DNA from: Halovivax cerinus
GTDB lineage: Archaea; Halobacteriota; Halobacteria; Halobacteriales; Natrialbaceae
NCBI RefSeq assembly: GCF_024498195.1
Contig: NZ_CP101824.1
Location: forward strand, 1,922,001 to 1,986,000
Length of the DNA stretch: 64,000 nt
Direction: 5' to 3'
Shown: positions 37,924 through 47,498 of the stretch, piece after piece
How positions within the stretch are numbered: position 1 is the stretch's first letter
How the letters are laid out: every line of letters begins with the position of its first letter
The notes under the pieces: model-generated
Database searches by the model: none
What the model was told of the DNA's origin: nothing
The model's input: the letters and a program-made list of their open reading frames with translations, nothing else
Translations under genes and position numbers: made by a program

Positions 37924-39066
37924 TCACCCCGAATCCAGCACCGCCAGCACCTCGGGCGCCTCGTACACCTTGTTTCGCTCCTGTCCGGTCGTCTCGACGA
38001 CGATTCCTTCTGCCTCCAGCGCTTCGATGGCGTCGTAGACCGACGGTTTCGAGCGGCCGGTCGCCTCGACGGCGCGCGGGCCGGTGAGGTAGGGCTGTTC
38101 GAAGACGTAGTCGACGAGTTCGCGGGCGGTCGGGAAGCTGGGAAACGTCGCGCGATAGGTCTCGCGGAGGTCCGTCAGCGCGACGCCGCAGTCGTAGGCG
38201 TCGATAGCTTGCTCGGCGATGGCGTCGAGGACGAACACGACCCACTCTTCGTAGGCGCTATCGGTGCTGACTTCGAGGAGTTTCTCGCGATAGGCGACCC
38301 CGTGGCGCTTGAAGTACGCGCTGAGGTAGAGGTACGGGCCGGGCAGCAGGCCGGCGTCGTAGAGCTGGAGCATGATGAGCAGGCGACCGAGGCGGCCGTT
38401 GCCGTCGCGGAAGGGGTGGATCGCCTCGAACTGGTAGTGGACGAGCGCGGTGTCGACCAGCGGCGGGAACTCCCCGCGGCGTAGGTAGGAGAGACACTGT
38501 TCGAGCAGGAGCGGCACGTAGTCGGGACTGGCGGGGACGAACGAGGCGCCGTCGGGGCCGTCACCCCGCGCACCGATGTAGACCGGGACGTCGCGTAACT
38601 CGCCGGGTCGGTCCTCCTCGCCGCGGACACCGCCCAGGAGTTTCTCGTGGAGCGTCCGAATCAGGTCGACGTCGATCGATTCGCCCGCGTTCAGGCGCGC
38701 GAAGCCGTGGGTGACGGCGTCGACGTAGTTGTACGCCTCGCGGACGTCGGCCAGTTCCGCCGCGGCGCGCTTCGGCGAGGCACCGACCTCGTGAGCGTAG
38801 ATGTCCGAGATCGTCACGTTCGTCCCCTCGACCTGAGAACTCATCGCGGCCTCGCGGTGGACGAACGGGGCGATGAGGAGGGTGGGGTTCTCGAGGTGGC
38901 GCTCTAGCGTCGCCAGCCGACCCAGCGCGTACTGGGCATCGCCGTAGACCGCGAGTACGTCTTCGGTCACCTCGAGATCCGGCGGGAGGCTCGCCGGCCG
39001 GTGACACGGCAGCCCGTCGTAGTCGTCGATCTGACCGGGCCCCTCGGCGAAGTCCGCTGGATCCAT
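37924..39066 (-). CDS. Fic-family protein (AMPylase) with inhibitory helix and C-terminal winged helix
   Basis: A 380-residue protein with the Fic signature HPFRDGNGRLGR at residues 217-228, H217 being catalytic. A class II inhibitory motif SSQVEGTN is at 76-83 with glutamate E80, so the enzyme is probably autoinhibited. The C-terminus (about 310-375) is a winged helix that may bind DNA. It converges on the toxin-antitoxin pair with 21 bp between stops. Confidence 0.9.
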   Translation of the reverse strand: MDPADFAEGPGQIDDYDGLPCHRPASLPPDLEVTEDVLAVYGDAQYALGRLATLERHLENPTLLIAPFVHREAAMSSQVEGTNVTISDIYAHEVGASPKRAAAELADVREAYNYVDAVTHGFARLNAGESIDVDLIRTLHEKLLGGVRGEEDRPGELRDVPVYIGARGDGPDGASFVPASPDYVPLLLEQCLSYLRRGEFPPLVDTALVHYQFEAIHPFRDGNGRLGRLLIMLQLYDAGLLPGPYLYLSAYFKRHGVAYREKLLEVSTDSAYEEWVVFVLDAIAEQAIDAYDCGVALTDLRETYRATFPSFPTARELVDYVFEQPYLTGPRAVEATGRSKPSVYDAIEALEAEGIVVETTGQERNKVYEAPEVLAVLDSG

Positions 39067-39090
39067 CGTACTACTGGTCGGTGTGGGCCC

Positions 39091-39101
39091 ACTTAAGTTA
39101 T
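39091..39101 (-). promoter_or_regulatory. TATA box of the Fic gene
   Basis: On the minus strand ATAACTTAAGT lies 25-35 bp before the Fic ATG. The sequence ACTACTGG occurs just inside it (from about 39070) and again at about 39121, a possible operator pair. Confidence 0.4.
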
Positions 39102-39209
39102 TGGTTCACCATTTACCCTAACTACTGGGTCAATCGACCGGTCGCCAGTTAGTCCCGGCGGTCGGCCAGCCACGCGCCGGCTCCCATCGACGCCAGTTCT
39201 CGACGTCGA

Positions 39210-39542
39210 TCAGTGCGCCGACATCGACGAGAGGACGTTGACGCAGTAGACGCCCCCAATGATGAGGGCGATGCCGATGACCCCGGGGAGATCGATCGGG
39301 TCGTCGAAGGCGACGAGGCCGATCGCGGCGACGCCGACGATCCCGAGCGCCGCCCAGGTGGCGTAGACGACGCCGATCGGCAACTCCTCGAGCGTCAGGG
39401 AGAGCAAGTAGAAGGCCAGACCGTAGCCGATCACGACGACTGCGCTCGGGATCGGCCGGCTGAACCCCTCTGAGAGATTGAGCGCGGTCGTTCCCACGAG
39501 TTCCGAGACGATCGCACCGGCGAGCAACGCGTACGGGTTCAT
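39210..39542 (-). CDS. Small multidrug resistance (SMR/EmrE-like) transporter
   Basis: A 110-residue protein with four transmembrane helices. The essential proton/drug-binding glutamate is present as E14 (AIVSELVGTTAL), together with the family motif GVVYATWAALGIV. Such proteins export cationic compounds or guanidinium in exchange for protons as dimers; only one gene is present, so it is probably a homodimer. The ATG at 39542 gives the canonical N-terminus. Confidence 0.92.
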   Translation of the reverse strand: MNPYALLAGAIVSELVGTTALNLSEGFSRPIPSAVVVIGYGLAFYLLSLTLEELPIGVVYATWAALGIVGVAAIGLVAFDDPIDLPGVIGIALIIGGVYCVNVLSSMSAH

Positions 39543-39655
39543 GGCGCTTGCTTTTCTGCGGGGTGGTATGTGGGTAGTCAAATGCGGCGCCACTTGCAGC
39601 GGGTTGTCAACCCCGACATGCTCTGCACAGCTCGGCCCGTCCCCGAGTTCCCACA

Positions 39656-39667
39656 GGACTTATTTCG
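39656..39667 (+). promoter_or_regulatory. TATA box of the TrmB-like gene
   Basis: GGACTTATTTCG lies 21-32 bp before the GTG at 39688 and supports that start over upstream in-frame codons. Confidence 0.5.
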
Positions 39668-39687
39668 TCGAGTGCGACGGCTCACTC

Positions 39688-40494
39688 GTGAGCGAGCTTT
39701 CAGAACTGGGGCTCTCCAGTTACGAGGAGCGAGCCTACCGGGCGTTGCTCTCGCTCGGATCGGCCACGGCCAGTGACGTCGCAGTGCGCGCGTCGGTACC
39801 GACGGGGCGCATCTACGACGTTCTGAACGGCCTCTCCGCCCGCGACCTCGTCTCTATCCGCGCCGGGACGGAGCCGACGATCTACGAACCGGTCGATCCC
39901 GAGACGGCCGTCGACCGCTTGCTCGACGCACGCACGCGCGAACTCGACCGCCGCGAAGCCGAGCTTCGGGAGGTAGCCGACTCGGTCCGGTCGACCCTCG
40001 CGCCCACGGTGCCAGCCAGCGCGACCCTCTGGCGGACCGACCTCGGGAGTGAGGACGCCCTCGCCCTCTGGCGCGAGCAGGTGAAGGCAGCGACCGACCA
40101 GTACCGGATGGCCGTCGGGCCGCCGTACGACGCCGCCGACTGGGAGACCTACGCCGCCGAACTGGGGCCGGCCGACCGGATCGACGGCGACGTCTCGGTT
40201 CGAGTGTTGCTTTCCGAGGCCGTCAGCGCTCGCCTGTCTGACAGCGAGATCGGGCCACTGCTCGACGAACTCACGGATCTCGAAGTCCGCGTCGCGGCCG
40301 ACGTCCGACTCACCTGGTACGTCGTCGACGAGGTCGAGTGCTGTCTCGACCTCCCGGATCTGTTCGAACCGGCCGCACGGCTGGGGATCGCACTCTCCCG
40401 CGAGGAGTCGTTCGTCCAGGAAGCGATCGAACGATTCGACCGCGCGTGGGAGGCGGGGACGCCGATCGATACCCATCTACCAGGACACGACTAG
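39688..40494 (+). CDS. TrmB-family transcriptional regulator
   Basis: A 268-residue regulator: N-terminal winged helix of TrmB type (LSSYEERAYRALLSLGSATASDVAVRA and the recognition helix GRIYDVLNGL), a short coiled coil rich in Glu and Arg at about 85-110, and a C-terminal effector-binding domain. TrmB proteins sense sugars or other metabolites. It is divergent from the SMR transporter with overlapping promoter regions. The start is GTG, chosen from the TATA spacing. Confidence 0.9.
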   Translation: MSELSELGLSSYEERAYRALLSLGSATASDVAVRASVPTGRIYDVLNGLSARDLVSIRAGTEPTIYEPVDPETAVDRLLDARTRELDRREAELREVADSVRSTLAPTVPASATLWRTDLGSEDALALWREQVKAATDQYRMAVGPPYDAADWETYAAELGPADRIDGDVSVRVLLSEAVSARLSDSEIGPLLDELTDLEVRVAADVRLTWYVVDEVECCLDLPDLFEPAARLGIALSREESFVQEAIERFDRAWEAGTPIDTHLPGHD

Positions 40495-41192
40495 CGTCAT
40501 CCCGCGATCGAACGGGACCGACGCTCGCGTGCAGTCGGTTCGAAACCACGGCAGAGCGAGACGATACTCGCGCCCGGTATCGGCTGGGATTCGATGCCGG
40601 AACGCATCCGACTCCCAGAGTGTCTCTCCTGTGCGACGGTGGGGCGTACACTCGCCGAACTCGACTTCCGGTGGGGCGTGGTCACGGACTCCCGCCCCAT
40701 GCCGAGCGACCCATCGTCGGTACGCCCCGGAACTCGAACACCCGCAGCCGACGTCGGACGAACCCGACCGACGAATCGTGTCTGTGGGTTTCTATAAATG
40801 GATAATAACTAGTAGCGGTGGGTGTTTATTGCAACTATGGATGACCACGAACGGTCTTTCCGTCACCGGAAACTATATGGCCGTTTCATCTAGTTTCCGT
40901 CGATGAGATTCACGTACGTCTATCCAAACAGGTAATAGTTAAAGAATGAAAAAATGTTAAAATACGAGTGGATGGTGCTGTGTGCCAGGCGCACGGTGTG
41001 TTCGACTGTGCCACACGGCCACGTGATCGTGCGAGCGGGCCTGGAGGGCGACGGACGAGGCGACGCGACCGTCACGAAGCGTGTCGCGGCGGCCCCTGGT
41101 CGGTACGAGACGGTGAGCGAGTGCGGGCGACGATACCCGCGTGACGTGGGCGGAGGTGTCGGACGTCAGCGCACAGTGTGCCGTCGATCACT
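40495..41192. other. 700-bp intergenic region upstream of the halolysin
   Basis: No gene is supported. Two AT-rich blocks stand out: TTCTATAAATGGATAATAAC near 40790-40810 and AGTTAAAGAATGAAAAAATG near 40936-40955, both TATA-like. If either drives the protease the leader would exceed 200 nt. A 67-codon open frame at 40594-40797 with a CLSC motif was considered and not accepted. Confidence 0.4.
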
Positions 41193-42725
41193 ATGTCACT
41201 CGGAACACCAACACGACGGACGGTACTCAAAAACGCCGCGGCCGGCGCGGCTGCAACGGGAATCGCGGGAACGGCCCTGGCGGAGCCGACCGGGCGGACG
41301 CTCGTCGGACTGCAGCCGAGTAGCGACGTCTCTGTCGCTACGGCGCAGGCCGAGTCGGTCCACCGGGAACTGGACTTCGGCGACATCGGCACGGTCGTCG
41401 CCGGGACCTTCTCGGATACCGCCATCTCGGCACTACAGACCGACCCCAACGTCAGGTACGTCGAAAAGGAGGGCCGCATGCACGCGCTGGCCCAGGACCT
41501 GCCGTACGGGATCGACATCGTCGAGGCCGACGTCGCCCACGACAACGGCGACACGGGCGCCGGGGCGGACATCGCCATCATCGACACCGGAATCGACCAG
41601 GATCATCCCGATCTGCAGGCCAACCTCGGCCAGGGCGCCGACTTCACGGGGACGGGGTCGTGGGACGACGACAACGGCCACGGTACCCACTGTGCCGGGA
41701 TCGCGGACGCGGACGACAACACCGAAGGCGTGGTCGGCGTCTCCACCGAGGCGACGCTCCACGCGGTCAAGGTCCTCGGGAGCGGCGGCGGGGGAAGCTT
41801 CTCGGATATCGCAGCCGGCATCGAGTGGGTCGCCAACCAGGGGTACGACGTGGCCTCCCTCTCGCTCGGCGGTTCGACGGGCAGTTCAGCGCTGCAGGAC
41901 GCCTGTCAGTACGCCTCCAACAGCGGCGTGCTGGTCGTCGCCGCGGCCGGCAACGACGGGGAGTGTTCGAACTGCGTGAGCTACCCGGCGGTCTACGACA
42001 CGGTGATGGCGGTGAGCGCCACCGACTCGAACGACGAGATCGCGTCGTTCTCCTCGACCGGTCCGGAGATCGAGATCGCCGCGCCCGGCGCGAACGTCAA
42101 TTCGACGTACAACGACGGCGGCTACACCAGCCTCGACGGCACGTCGATGGCGTGTCCGCACGTCGCCGGCGCCGGCGGCCAGTTGATGGCCAACGGGTAC
42201 TCGAACACGGATGCGCGCCAACAGCTGACGAGCACGGCCGACGACATCTGCCGGTGTCCGGAGGACGCGGGGGCCGGTCGGCTCAACGTCGCGGCGGCAC
42301 TCGGCCACCAGTCGCCGTCGAACTGCAACGGGTCCACCGATTGCCAGAACGACGGCGGCGGTGGCGGGTGCTTCATCACGACCGCGACCGCGGGCGAGGG
42401 CGAGACGCTCGATTCGCTCAGGCGCTTCCGCGACGAATCGATGGGCGCGACGCCCCTTGGCCGGGGGCTCGTCGGACTCTACTACCGCATCAGTCCACCC
42501 ATCGCCGACACGCTCGAACGCCACCCGGAGAGCCTGACGAGCCGGGCCACCCGTACGATCGTCGACGCCTGCGCGTCGCTCTCGGATCGGCAGGACGAGA
42601 CCGACTCGACCGTCGAGAGTGCGTCACTGGGCGTCGTGCTCACGATGCTGTACGTGGTGGGTATCGCTGTCGGCGCCGGTGGACACCTGGGAATCCGCGC
42701 CCGAGAACTGGGCGAGCGCACGTAG
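41193..42725 (+). CDS. Halolysin-like subtilisin protease with C-terminal CFI-box and membrane anchor
   Basis: A 510-residue S8 serine protease. A Tat signal (PTRRTVLK, residues 6-13) and an I9-like propeptide (about 40-100, RYVEKEGRM) precede the catalytic domain with D131, H163 (NGHGTHCAG) and S318 (GTSMACPH). Instead of the usual halolysin tail, residues 393-465 form a CFI-box type domain (CFITTATAGEG, LRRFRDESMG, YYRISPPIAD), followed by a transmembrane helix near 480-500. The enzyme is probably membrane-anchored. ATG 41193 is preferred over GTG 41178. Confidence 0.9.
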   Translation: MSLGTPTRRTVLKNAAAGAAATGIAGTALAEPTGRTLVGLQPSSDVSVATAQAESVHRELDFGDIGTVVAGTFSDTAISALQTDPNVRYVEKEGRMHALAQDLPYGIDIVEADVAHDNGDTGAGADIAIIDTGIDQDHPDLQANLGQGADFTGTGSWDDDNGHGTHCAGIADADDNTEGVVGVSTEATLHAVKVLGSGGGGSFSDIAAGIEWVANQGYDVASLSLGGSTGSSALQDACQYASNSGVLVVAAAGNDGECSNCVSYPAVYDTVMAVSATDSNDEIASFSSTGPEIEIAAPGANVNSTYNDGGYTSLDGTSMACPHVAGAGGQLMANGYSNTDARQQLTSTADDICRCPEDAGAGRLNVAAALGHQSPSNCNGSTDCQNDGGGGGCFITTATAGEGETLDSLRRFRDESMGATPLGRGLVGLYYRISPPIADTLERHPESLTSRATRTIVDACASLSDRQDETDSTVESASLGVVLTMLYVVGIAVGAGGHLGIRARELGERT

Positions 42726-42740
42726 AACGGGCTCCGGCCG

Positions 42741-43097
42741 CTACTGGCCGAGCTTTTCCCGGGAGATGGAGACGCCGGTCGGCGTGACGATGATCTGGTC
42801 GTCGCCCTTCTGGACGATGTCGCCACCGACCTCGTGGACGACCTGTCGGAGCTCGTCTAGGACGTGCTCGACCGTCTTGTCCTTCGTTCGGAGACGGGTG
42901 ATGTCCGCGACGACCATGTCGCCGTCGTAGACGGCGTCTTTGATATCGATCGTCGCGGACTGGCCGTCGATCTCGGCGAAGCGGACGCACATCGCCGCCT
43001 CGCCCGACTCGGCGGCGATGTCGTCGACGTCGAGTTCTACGTAGTCCTCGGTCGTTCTGGTCCCGCCACCGCCGAGAATTTTGCTCATAAGTCCCAT
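42741..43097 (-). CDS. sepF: Cell-division protein SepF
   Basis: A 118-residue archaeal SepF. The N-terminus MGLMSKILGGGG is the membrane-targeting helix of the family, and the domain has DAVYDGDMVVADITR and the C-terminal TPTGVSISREKLG. SepF anchors FtsZ to the membrane in haloarchaea. The start is ATG 43097; ATG 43088 is also possible. The longer upstream frame is not coding. Confidence 0.95.
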   Translation of the reverse strand: MGLMSKILGGGGTRTTEDYVELDVDDIAAESGEAAMCVRFAEIDGQSATIDIKDAVYDGDMVVADITRLRTKDKTVEHVLDELRQVVHEVGGDIVQKGDDQIIVTPTGVSISREKLGQ

Positions 43098-43471
43098 GGA
43101 AAGCACGTCCCCCGCCGCGAGTATAATACTTACGTCAGACGGAGTTTCACGCGCCGAGCGCTCCCGCCGTCGCTGTCCACGCCGCGAGTCGACGCCGTCC
43201 CCTTTGCAGGGTGACACCACCGATTTGCGAGTCGCCTCCGTCCGCTTCGCGATCGGCACCCTGGCCGACGAGAGCGCCGTCGCGACTTCACACACCCGTG
43301 CAGACGTTCGTCACTCCCTCGTACGTCGCCGTCTCCGATCCCGTGGCCGACCCGACGACGACTTGGAGTTACGACGATCTCTCCCATTGCGTTCGAAGCC
43401 CGTGTGCGGCTGCGACTTGCGATCCGAAACCGATCCGGGAGATATACTTGTCTGGACGGCCTACGGCCGCC
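43098..43471. promoter_or_regulatory. Divergent promoter region of sepF and the Lrp/TRASH regulator
   Basis: On the minus strand GTAAGTATTATAC (43120-43132) is a TATA element 23-35 bp before the sepF start. On the plus strand GATATACTTG at 43441-43450 is a TATA element 22-31 bp before the regulator ATG. Both genes look leaderless. A short hairpin CGGCC-TAC-GGCCG lies just before the regulator start. Nothing else is seen in the 374 bp. Confidence 0.5.
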
Positions 43472-44062
43472 ATGCATCCCCTAGACGAGACTGATCTCGA
43501 GATTCTCCGATTGCTCGGCGAGGACGCACGCCGCCCCTTCAGCACCATCGGCGACGAGGTCGGTCTCTCGGGACCGGCCGTCTCCGATCGCGTGACCCGG
43601 TTGCGGGAGGCGGGCGTCATCAACGGGTTCACCGTCGACGTCGACCGGTCGCAGTTGCAGGCGGGCGTGCCGGTGTTCGTCCAGGCGGCGGTACCGTCAG
43701 ACGCCATCGCGGAGCTTCAGAACCGGGTCGAGTCCGACGAGGCGGTCGAACACGTGTTTCTGACGGCAGACGGTGATCTCTGGTTCTACGCGCGCGCCCA
43801 AGTTCAAAACGTCCGACAGTGGATCGACGACCTGTTCGATGGCGAGACGTCCGTCGAGTACTCGGTTACGTTGATCGACGACGTCGCGTGGCGACCGTCG
43901 TTCGGCGGCACGGCCTTCGCACTCACGTGCGCCGAGTGTGGGAACACGGTCGACAGCGAAGGCGAATCAGAACGGATCGACGGGCAACTGTATCACTTCT
44001 GCTGTTCGTCGTGTCAGGGCCGGTTCGTAGAGCGCTACGACCGGTTCGAGGCCGGCGCGTGA
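43472..44062 (+). CDS. Lrp/AsnC-type regulator with C-terminal TRASH metal-sensing domain
   Basis: A 196-residue protein. Residues 1-60 are an AsnC-type helix-turn-helix (DLEILRLLGEDARRPF, GLSGPAVSDRVTRL) and the middle is a RAM-like ligand domain. The C-terminus is a TRASH domain: C153, C156, C177 and C181, with spacing C-x20-C-x3-C. TRASH regulators bind copper or other soft metals and control adjacent copper-export genes in archaea. It lies 86 bp upstream of copA. Confidence 0.92.
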   Translation: MHPLDETDLEILRLLGEDARRPFSTIGDEVGLSGPAVSDRVTRLREAGVINGFTVDVDRSQLQAGVPVFVQAAVPSDAIAELQNRVESDEAVEHVFLTADGDLWFYARAQVQNVRQWIDDLFDGETSVEYSVTLIDDVAWRPSFGGTAFALTCAECGNTVDSEGESERIDGQLYHFCCSSCQGRFVERYDRFEAGA

Positions 44063-44064
44063 CC

Positions 44065-44077
44065 CTTTGAATTCGAA
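44065..44077. promoter_or_regulatory. Candidate copper operator upstream of copA
   Basis: CTTTGAATTCGAA here and CTTTGGATTCGAA at 46944-46956 upstream of copZ differ at one position of 13. The core TTTGAATTCGAA is nearly palindromic. It starts 3 bp after the regulator's stop and about 70-85 bp before the copA ATG. Confidence 0.45.
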
Positions 44078-44148
44078 AGAAGGGGCCCGGTATCACTTTG
44101 CTATCTAAGTAGAAAGCGGGGTAAGGGAGTGGAACGTATATTGACCCA

Positions 44149-46752
44149 ATGAGTACCCGAACCGCGCGGCTCGAGATCCAGGGGATGAGCTGTGCCAACT
44201 GTTCACAGTCTGTCACCGACGCGGTGGAAGCGCTCGACGGCGTCACCGAGGCAGCCGTCAACTTCGCGACGGACGAGGGCACAGTCACGTACGATCCATC
44301 GGCGGTCTCGATCGCCGAGATCTACGACGCGATCGAGGCAGCCGGGTATCACGCCCGCCGGGAGACGGTCTCGATCGGCATCGCGGACATGACGTGTGCG
44401 AACTGCGCTGCGACCAACGAGGAGGCCCTCGAACTGGTCCCGGGCGTCATCGACGCGGAGGCGAACTACGCGACGGACGAGGCGCAGGTCGCGTACAACC
44501 CAGCGGCGGTCTCCCGCGAAACGTTGTACGAGACCGTCGAGGAAGCCGGTTACACGCCGATCCGCGGCGAGGGTGACGACGAGTCCGAACAGGACCGCCG
44601 GGACGCGGCGCGAAACGAGGAGATCCGCAAACAGCTCCGATTGACCCTGTTCGGCGCGATCCTGTCCGTTCCATTCCTGTTCTTCCTGACCGATCGGTTC
44701 CTCCTCGGTGGGACCGTCTTCCCTGACGAACTCTTCGGGTTCGAGTTCGAGTGGGTCGGATTTCTGCTCGCGACGCCCGTCCAGTTCGTCCTAGGGCGGC
44801 CCTTCTACGTGAACTCCTACAAGGCCATCGTCAAGAACGGGCGCGCGAACATGGACGTCCTCATTGCGCTCGGTTCCTCGACCGCCTACGTCTACAGCGT
44901 CGCGGTGTTACTCGGGCTGGTCGCCGGCGAGACGTACTTCGACACGGCGGCGCTGATCCTCGTGTTCATCACGCTCGGGAACTACCTCGAGGCGCGCTCG
45001 AAGGGCCAGGCCGGTGACGCGCTCCGGAAACTCCTCGAGATGGAGGCGGAGACGGCGACGGTCGTCCGCGAGGATGGCAGCGAGGAGGACGTTCCACTCG
45101 AGGACGTCGTCGTTGGCGACCGGCTGAAGGTGCGGCCGGGCGAGAAGATTCCCACGGACGGTGTCGTCGTGGACGGCCAATCCGCCGTCGACGAGTCGAT
45201 GATCACCGGCGAGTCCGTCCCCGTCGAGAAGTCAGATGGCGACGAGGTCGTCGGCTCGACGATCAACGAGAACGGCGTACTGACCGTCGAGGCGACGAAG
45301 GTCGGCGGGGATACCGCCCTCCAGCAGATCGTCCGCACGGTAAAGGACGCCCAGGCGCGTCAGCCGGAGATCCAGAACCTCGCCGACCGGATCTCGGCGT
45401 ACTTCGTCCCCGCGGTCATCGCGAACGCCCTCTTCTGGGGGACCGTCTGGTTCTTCTTCCCCCAACCGCTCGCGGGCTTCGTCGACTGGCTCCCGCTGTG
45501 GGGCCAGGTCGCGGGCGGCCCCGCGGTTGCCGGCGGAACTATCTCCGTCTTCGAGTTCGCCATCGTCGTCTTCGCCTCCGCGGTGCTCATCGCCTGTCCC
45601 TGCGCGCTCGGTCTCGCGACGCCCGCGGCGACCATGGTCGGGACGACGATCGGCGCCCAGAACGGTGTCCTGTTCAAGGGCGGTGACATCCTCGAACGCG
45701 CCAAGGACGTCGACACCGTCGTCTTCGACAAGACGGGAACCCTCACCGAAGGCGAGATGGAACTGACCGACGTCGTCGTGTTCGACGGAGACGGTGCGCC
45801 CGCGGCTGACGGTGGCGACCCGGCCACGGACGGCGGTCAACTCGAAGCACAACATCGCCGTTCCGAAGACGACGTCCTCGCACTCGCTGCGGCGGCCGAG
45901 AGCGGCAGCGAACACCCGCTCGCCCAGGCGATCGTCGACGGCGCCAGAGCGCGGGGCCTCGACATCGACGAGCCCGACGCGTTCGAGAACGTCCCGGGTC
46001 ACGGGATTCAGGCGACGGTGGGCGGTCGTGAGATCCTCGTCGGTAACCGGAAGCTCCTCCGGGACGCGGGGATCGACCCCGAACCAGCCGCCGAGACGAT
46101 GGAACGCCTCGAGAACGAGGGCAAGACGGCGATGCTGGTGGCTATCGACGGCGACCTCCGCGGCGTCGTCGCCGACGCCGACACCGTCAAGGAGAGCGCG
46201 AAAACGGCCGTCGCCGCCCTCCACGAGCGCGCCGTCGACGTGATGATGCTGACCGGCGACAACGAGCGGACGGCCCGTGCGGTCGCGGAACAGGTCGGGA
46301 TCGATCCGGAGAACGTCCGGGCGGAGGTCCTCCCCGAGGACAAATCCGACGCGGTCGAGGCGATCCAGGACGAGGGCCGCACGGCGATGATGGTCGGTGA
46401 CGGCGTAAACGACGCGCCCGCGCTGGCGGTCGCCCACGTCGGGACGGCGATCGGTAGCGGCACCGACGTCGCCATCGAAGCCGCGGACGTCACGCTGATG
46501 CGCGACGACCCGGTCGACGTGGTGAAGGCGATCCGGATCTCGGACGCGACGCTCCAGAAGATCAAGCAAAACCTCGTCTGGGCGCTCGGCTACAACACGA
46601 CGCTCATCCCGCTGGCCTCGCTCGGGCTGCTCCAGCCCGTGCTGGCCGCCGGAGCGATGGCATTCTCGAGCGTGTCGGTCCTGTCGAACAGCCTGTTGTT
46701 CCGTCGGTACACGCCTGACGAGGAGTACCGCCTCCTCTACAGGTGGCGGTAG
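44149..46752 (+). CDS. copA: Copper-translocating P-type ATPase
   Basis: An 867-residue P1B-ATPase. Two N-terminal heavy-metal-associated domains carry C15-A-N-C18 and C83-A-N-C86. The membrane metal site is C483-P-C485 in helix 6, and the phosphorylated aspartate is D527 in [18 protein letters not shown] and [10 protein letters not shown] complete the ATPase domain. The CPC site together with YN and MxxSS-type residues in the last helices indicates Cu(I) export. About 40 residues after the phosphorylation site form a haloarchaeal acidic insert. Confidence 0.96.
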   Translation: MSTRTARLEIQGMSCANCSQSVTDAVEALDGVTEAAVNFATDEGTVTYDPSAVSIAEIYDAIEAAGYHARRETVSIGIADMTCANCAATNEEALELVPGVIDAEANYATDEAQVAYNPAAVSRETLYETVEEAGYTPIRGEGDDESEQDRRDAARNEEIRKQLRLTLFGAILSVPFLFFLTDRFLLGGTVFPDELFGFEFEWVGFLLATPVQFVLGRPFYVNSYKAIVKNGRANMDVLIALGSSTAYVYSVAVLLGLVAGETYFDTAALILVFITLGNYLEARSKGQAGDALRKLLEMEAETATVVREDGSEEDVPLEDVVVGDRLKVRPGEKIPTDGVVVDGQSAVDESMITGESVPVEKSDGDEVVGSTINENGVLTVEATKVGGDTALQQIVRTVKDAQARQPEIQNLADRISAYFVPAVIANALFWGTVWFFFPQPLAGFVDWLPLWGQVAGGPAVAGGTISVFEFAIVVFASAVLIACPCALGLATPAATMVGTTIGAQNGVLFKGGDILERAKDVDTVVFDKTGTLTEGEMELTDVVVFDGDGAPAADGGDPATDGGQLEAQHRRSEDDVLALAAAAESGSEHPLAQAIVDGARARGLDIDEPDAFENVPGHGIQATVGGREILVGNRKLLRDAGIDPEPAAETMERLENEGKTAMLVAIDGDLRGVVADADTVKESAKTAVAALHERAVDVMMLTGDNERTARAVAEQVGIDPENVRAEVLPEDKSDAVEAIQDEGRTAMMVGDGVNDAPALAVAHVGTAIGSGTDVAIEAADVTLMRDDPVDVVKAIRISDATLQKIKQNLVWALGYNTTLIPLASLGLLQPVLAAGAMAFSSVSVLSNSLLFRRYTPDEEYRLLYRWR

Positions 46753-46797
46753 GCCGCGGAGGCGGGTCCCTCGCCCCCCTCGTCAGCCGCCGATGGA

Positions 46798-46813
46798 TGA
46801 CAGATAACTGTCA
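46798..46813. promoter_or_regulatory. Palindrome between copA and copZ
   Basis: TGACAG-ATAA-CTGTCA is a perfect inverted repeat with 6-bp arms, 45 bp after the copA stop. It could be an operator or a weak terminator hairpin; no second copy was seen near the other copper genes. Confidence 0.35.
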
Positions 46814-46943
46814 CACATCGCGCCGCCGGTGTGAGTAGGACGACGGTCTCAGTGCGCAGCGCTGGCGCTCGACACGGTCGGCAGGACGTCGTCACCGGAA
46901 GTACGATGGTAACTTTCGAACCACAGTTCTACCGACCCGACGA

Positions 46944-46956
46944 CTTTGGATTCGAA
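46944..46956. promoter_or_regulatory. Candidate copper operator upstream of copZ
   Basis: CTTTGGATTCGAA matches the element before copA at 12 of 13 positions and ends 40 bp before the copZ ATG. Confidence 0.45.
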
Positions 46957-46996
46957 GTAGCAAGGAAGAAAACGGTCACTCCCGTAGTACGAGAGG

Positions 46997-47194
46997 ATGG
47001 CAGAAAGGATCACTGTCGACGGAATGAGTTGCGGACACTGTGAACAAACGGTCGAAGACGCGCTCGAAGACGTAGACGGCGTGACGACTGCGAGCGCAGA
47101 TCACGAATCGGGTGCTGCGACCGTCGAAGGGTCGGCGGACACCGACGCGCTGGTCGAGGCCGTCGCAGACGCCGGGTACGACGCCTCCCCGTGA
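46997..47194 (+). CDS. copZ: Copper chaperone CopZ-like
   Basis: A 65-residue single heavy-metal-associated domain with the metal motif GMSCGHC (C12, C15). It is the right size and fold to carry Cu(I) to CopA. It lies 244 bp after copA with its own upstream region, so it is probably transcribed separately but co-regulated. Confidence 0.93.
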   Translation: MAERITVDGMSCGHCEQTVEDALEDVDGVTTASADHESGAATVEGSADTDALVEAVADAGYDASP

Positions 47195-47498
47195 GGGAGG
47201 GTGTCGTCCCGAGACGCGCCGTCTCACTCACAGCGACGTCACCTTTCGGTGCACCCCTGACTGGTGTCGATTGACGATCGATGCGGCGGACCACGCCGGC
47301 CGCCTGTCGCACCGGCGGCGCACGCGAACGACGGGTCGGCCGGTCTGGGGTGTGTCTGCACCCCTCGTTGGGTCCGTCGGGCGCGGGTGTCCCCTCGTTG
47401 GACGAACACCTGATCGCACGGCGCAACCACTGGGCTGTCCCGTGATTGGGGAGCGACTCGCAGCTGGTCCTGCGGGATCCCCTCTCGTTCGCCCCGGC
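47195..47498. other. Intergenic region, no gene seen
   Basis: This 304-bp GC-rich gap between the convergent copZ and DUF302 genes contains only a short duplicated CCCCTCGTTGG (near 47371 and 47391). No promoter or RNA is evident. Confidence 0.4.

Noticed and set aside
40594-40797. 67-codon ORF with a CLSC motif upstream of the halolysin
   Set aside because: A single CxxC and no promoter or homology in sight; the second half is Arg/Pro/Thr-rich as in random GC-rich frames.
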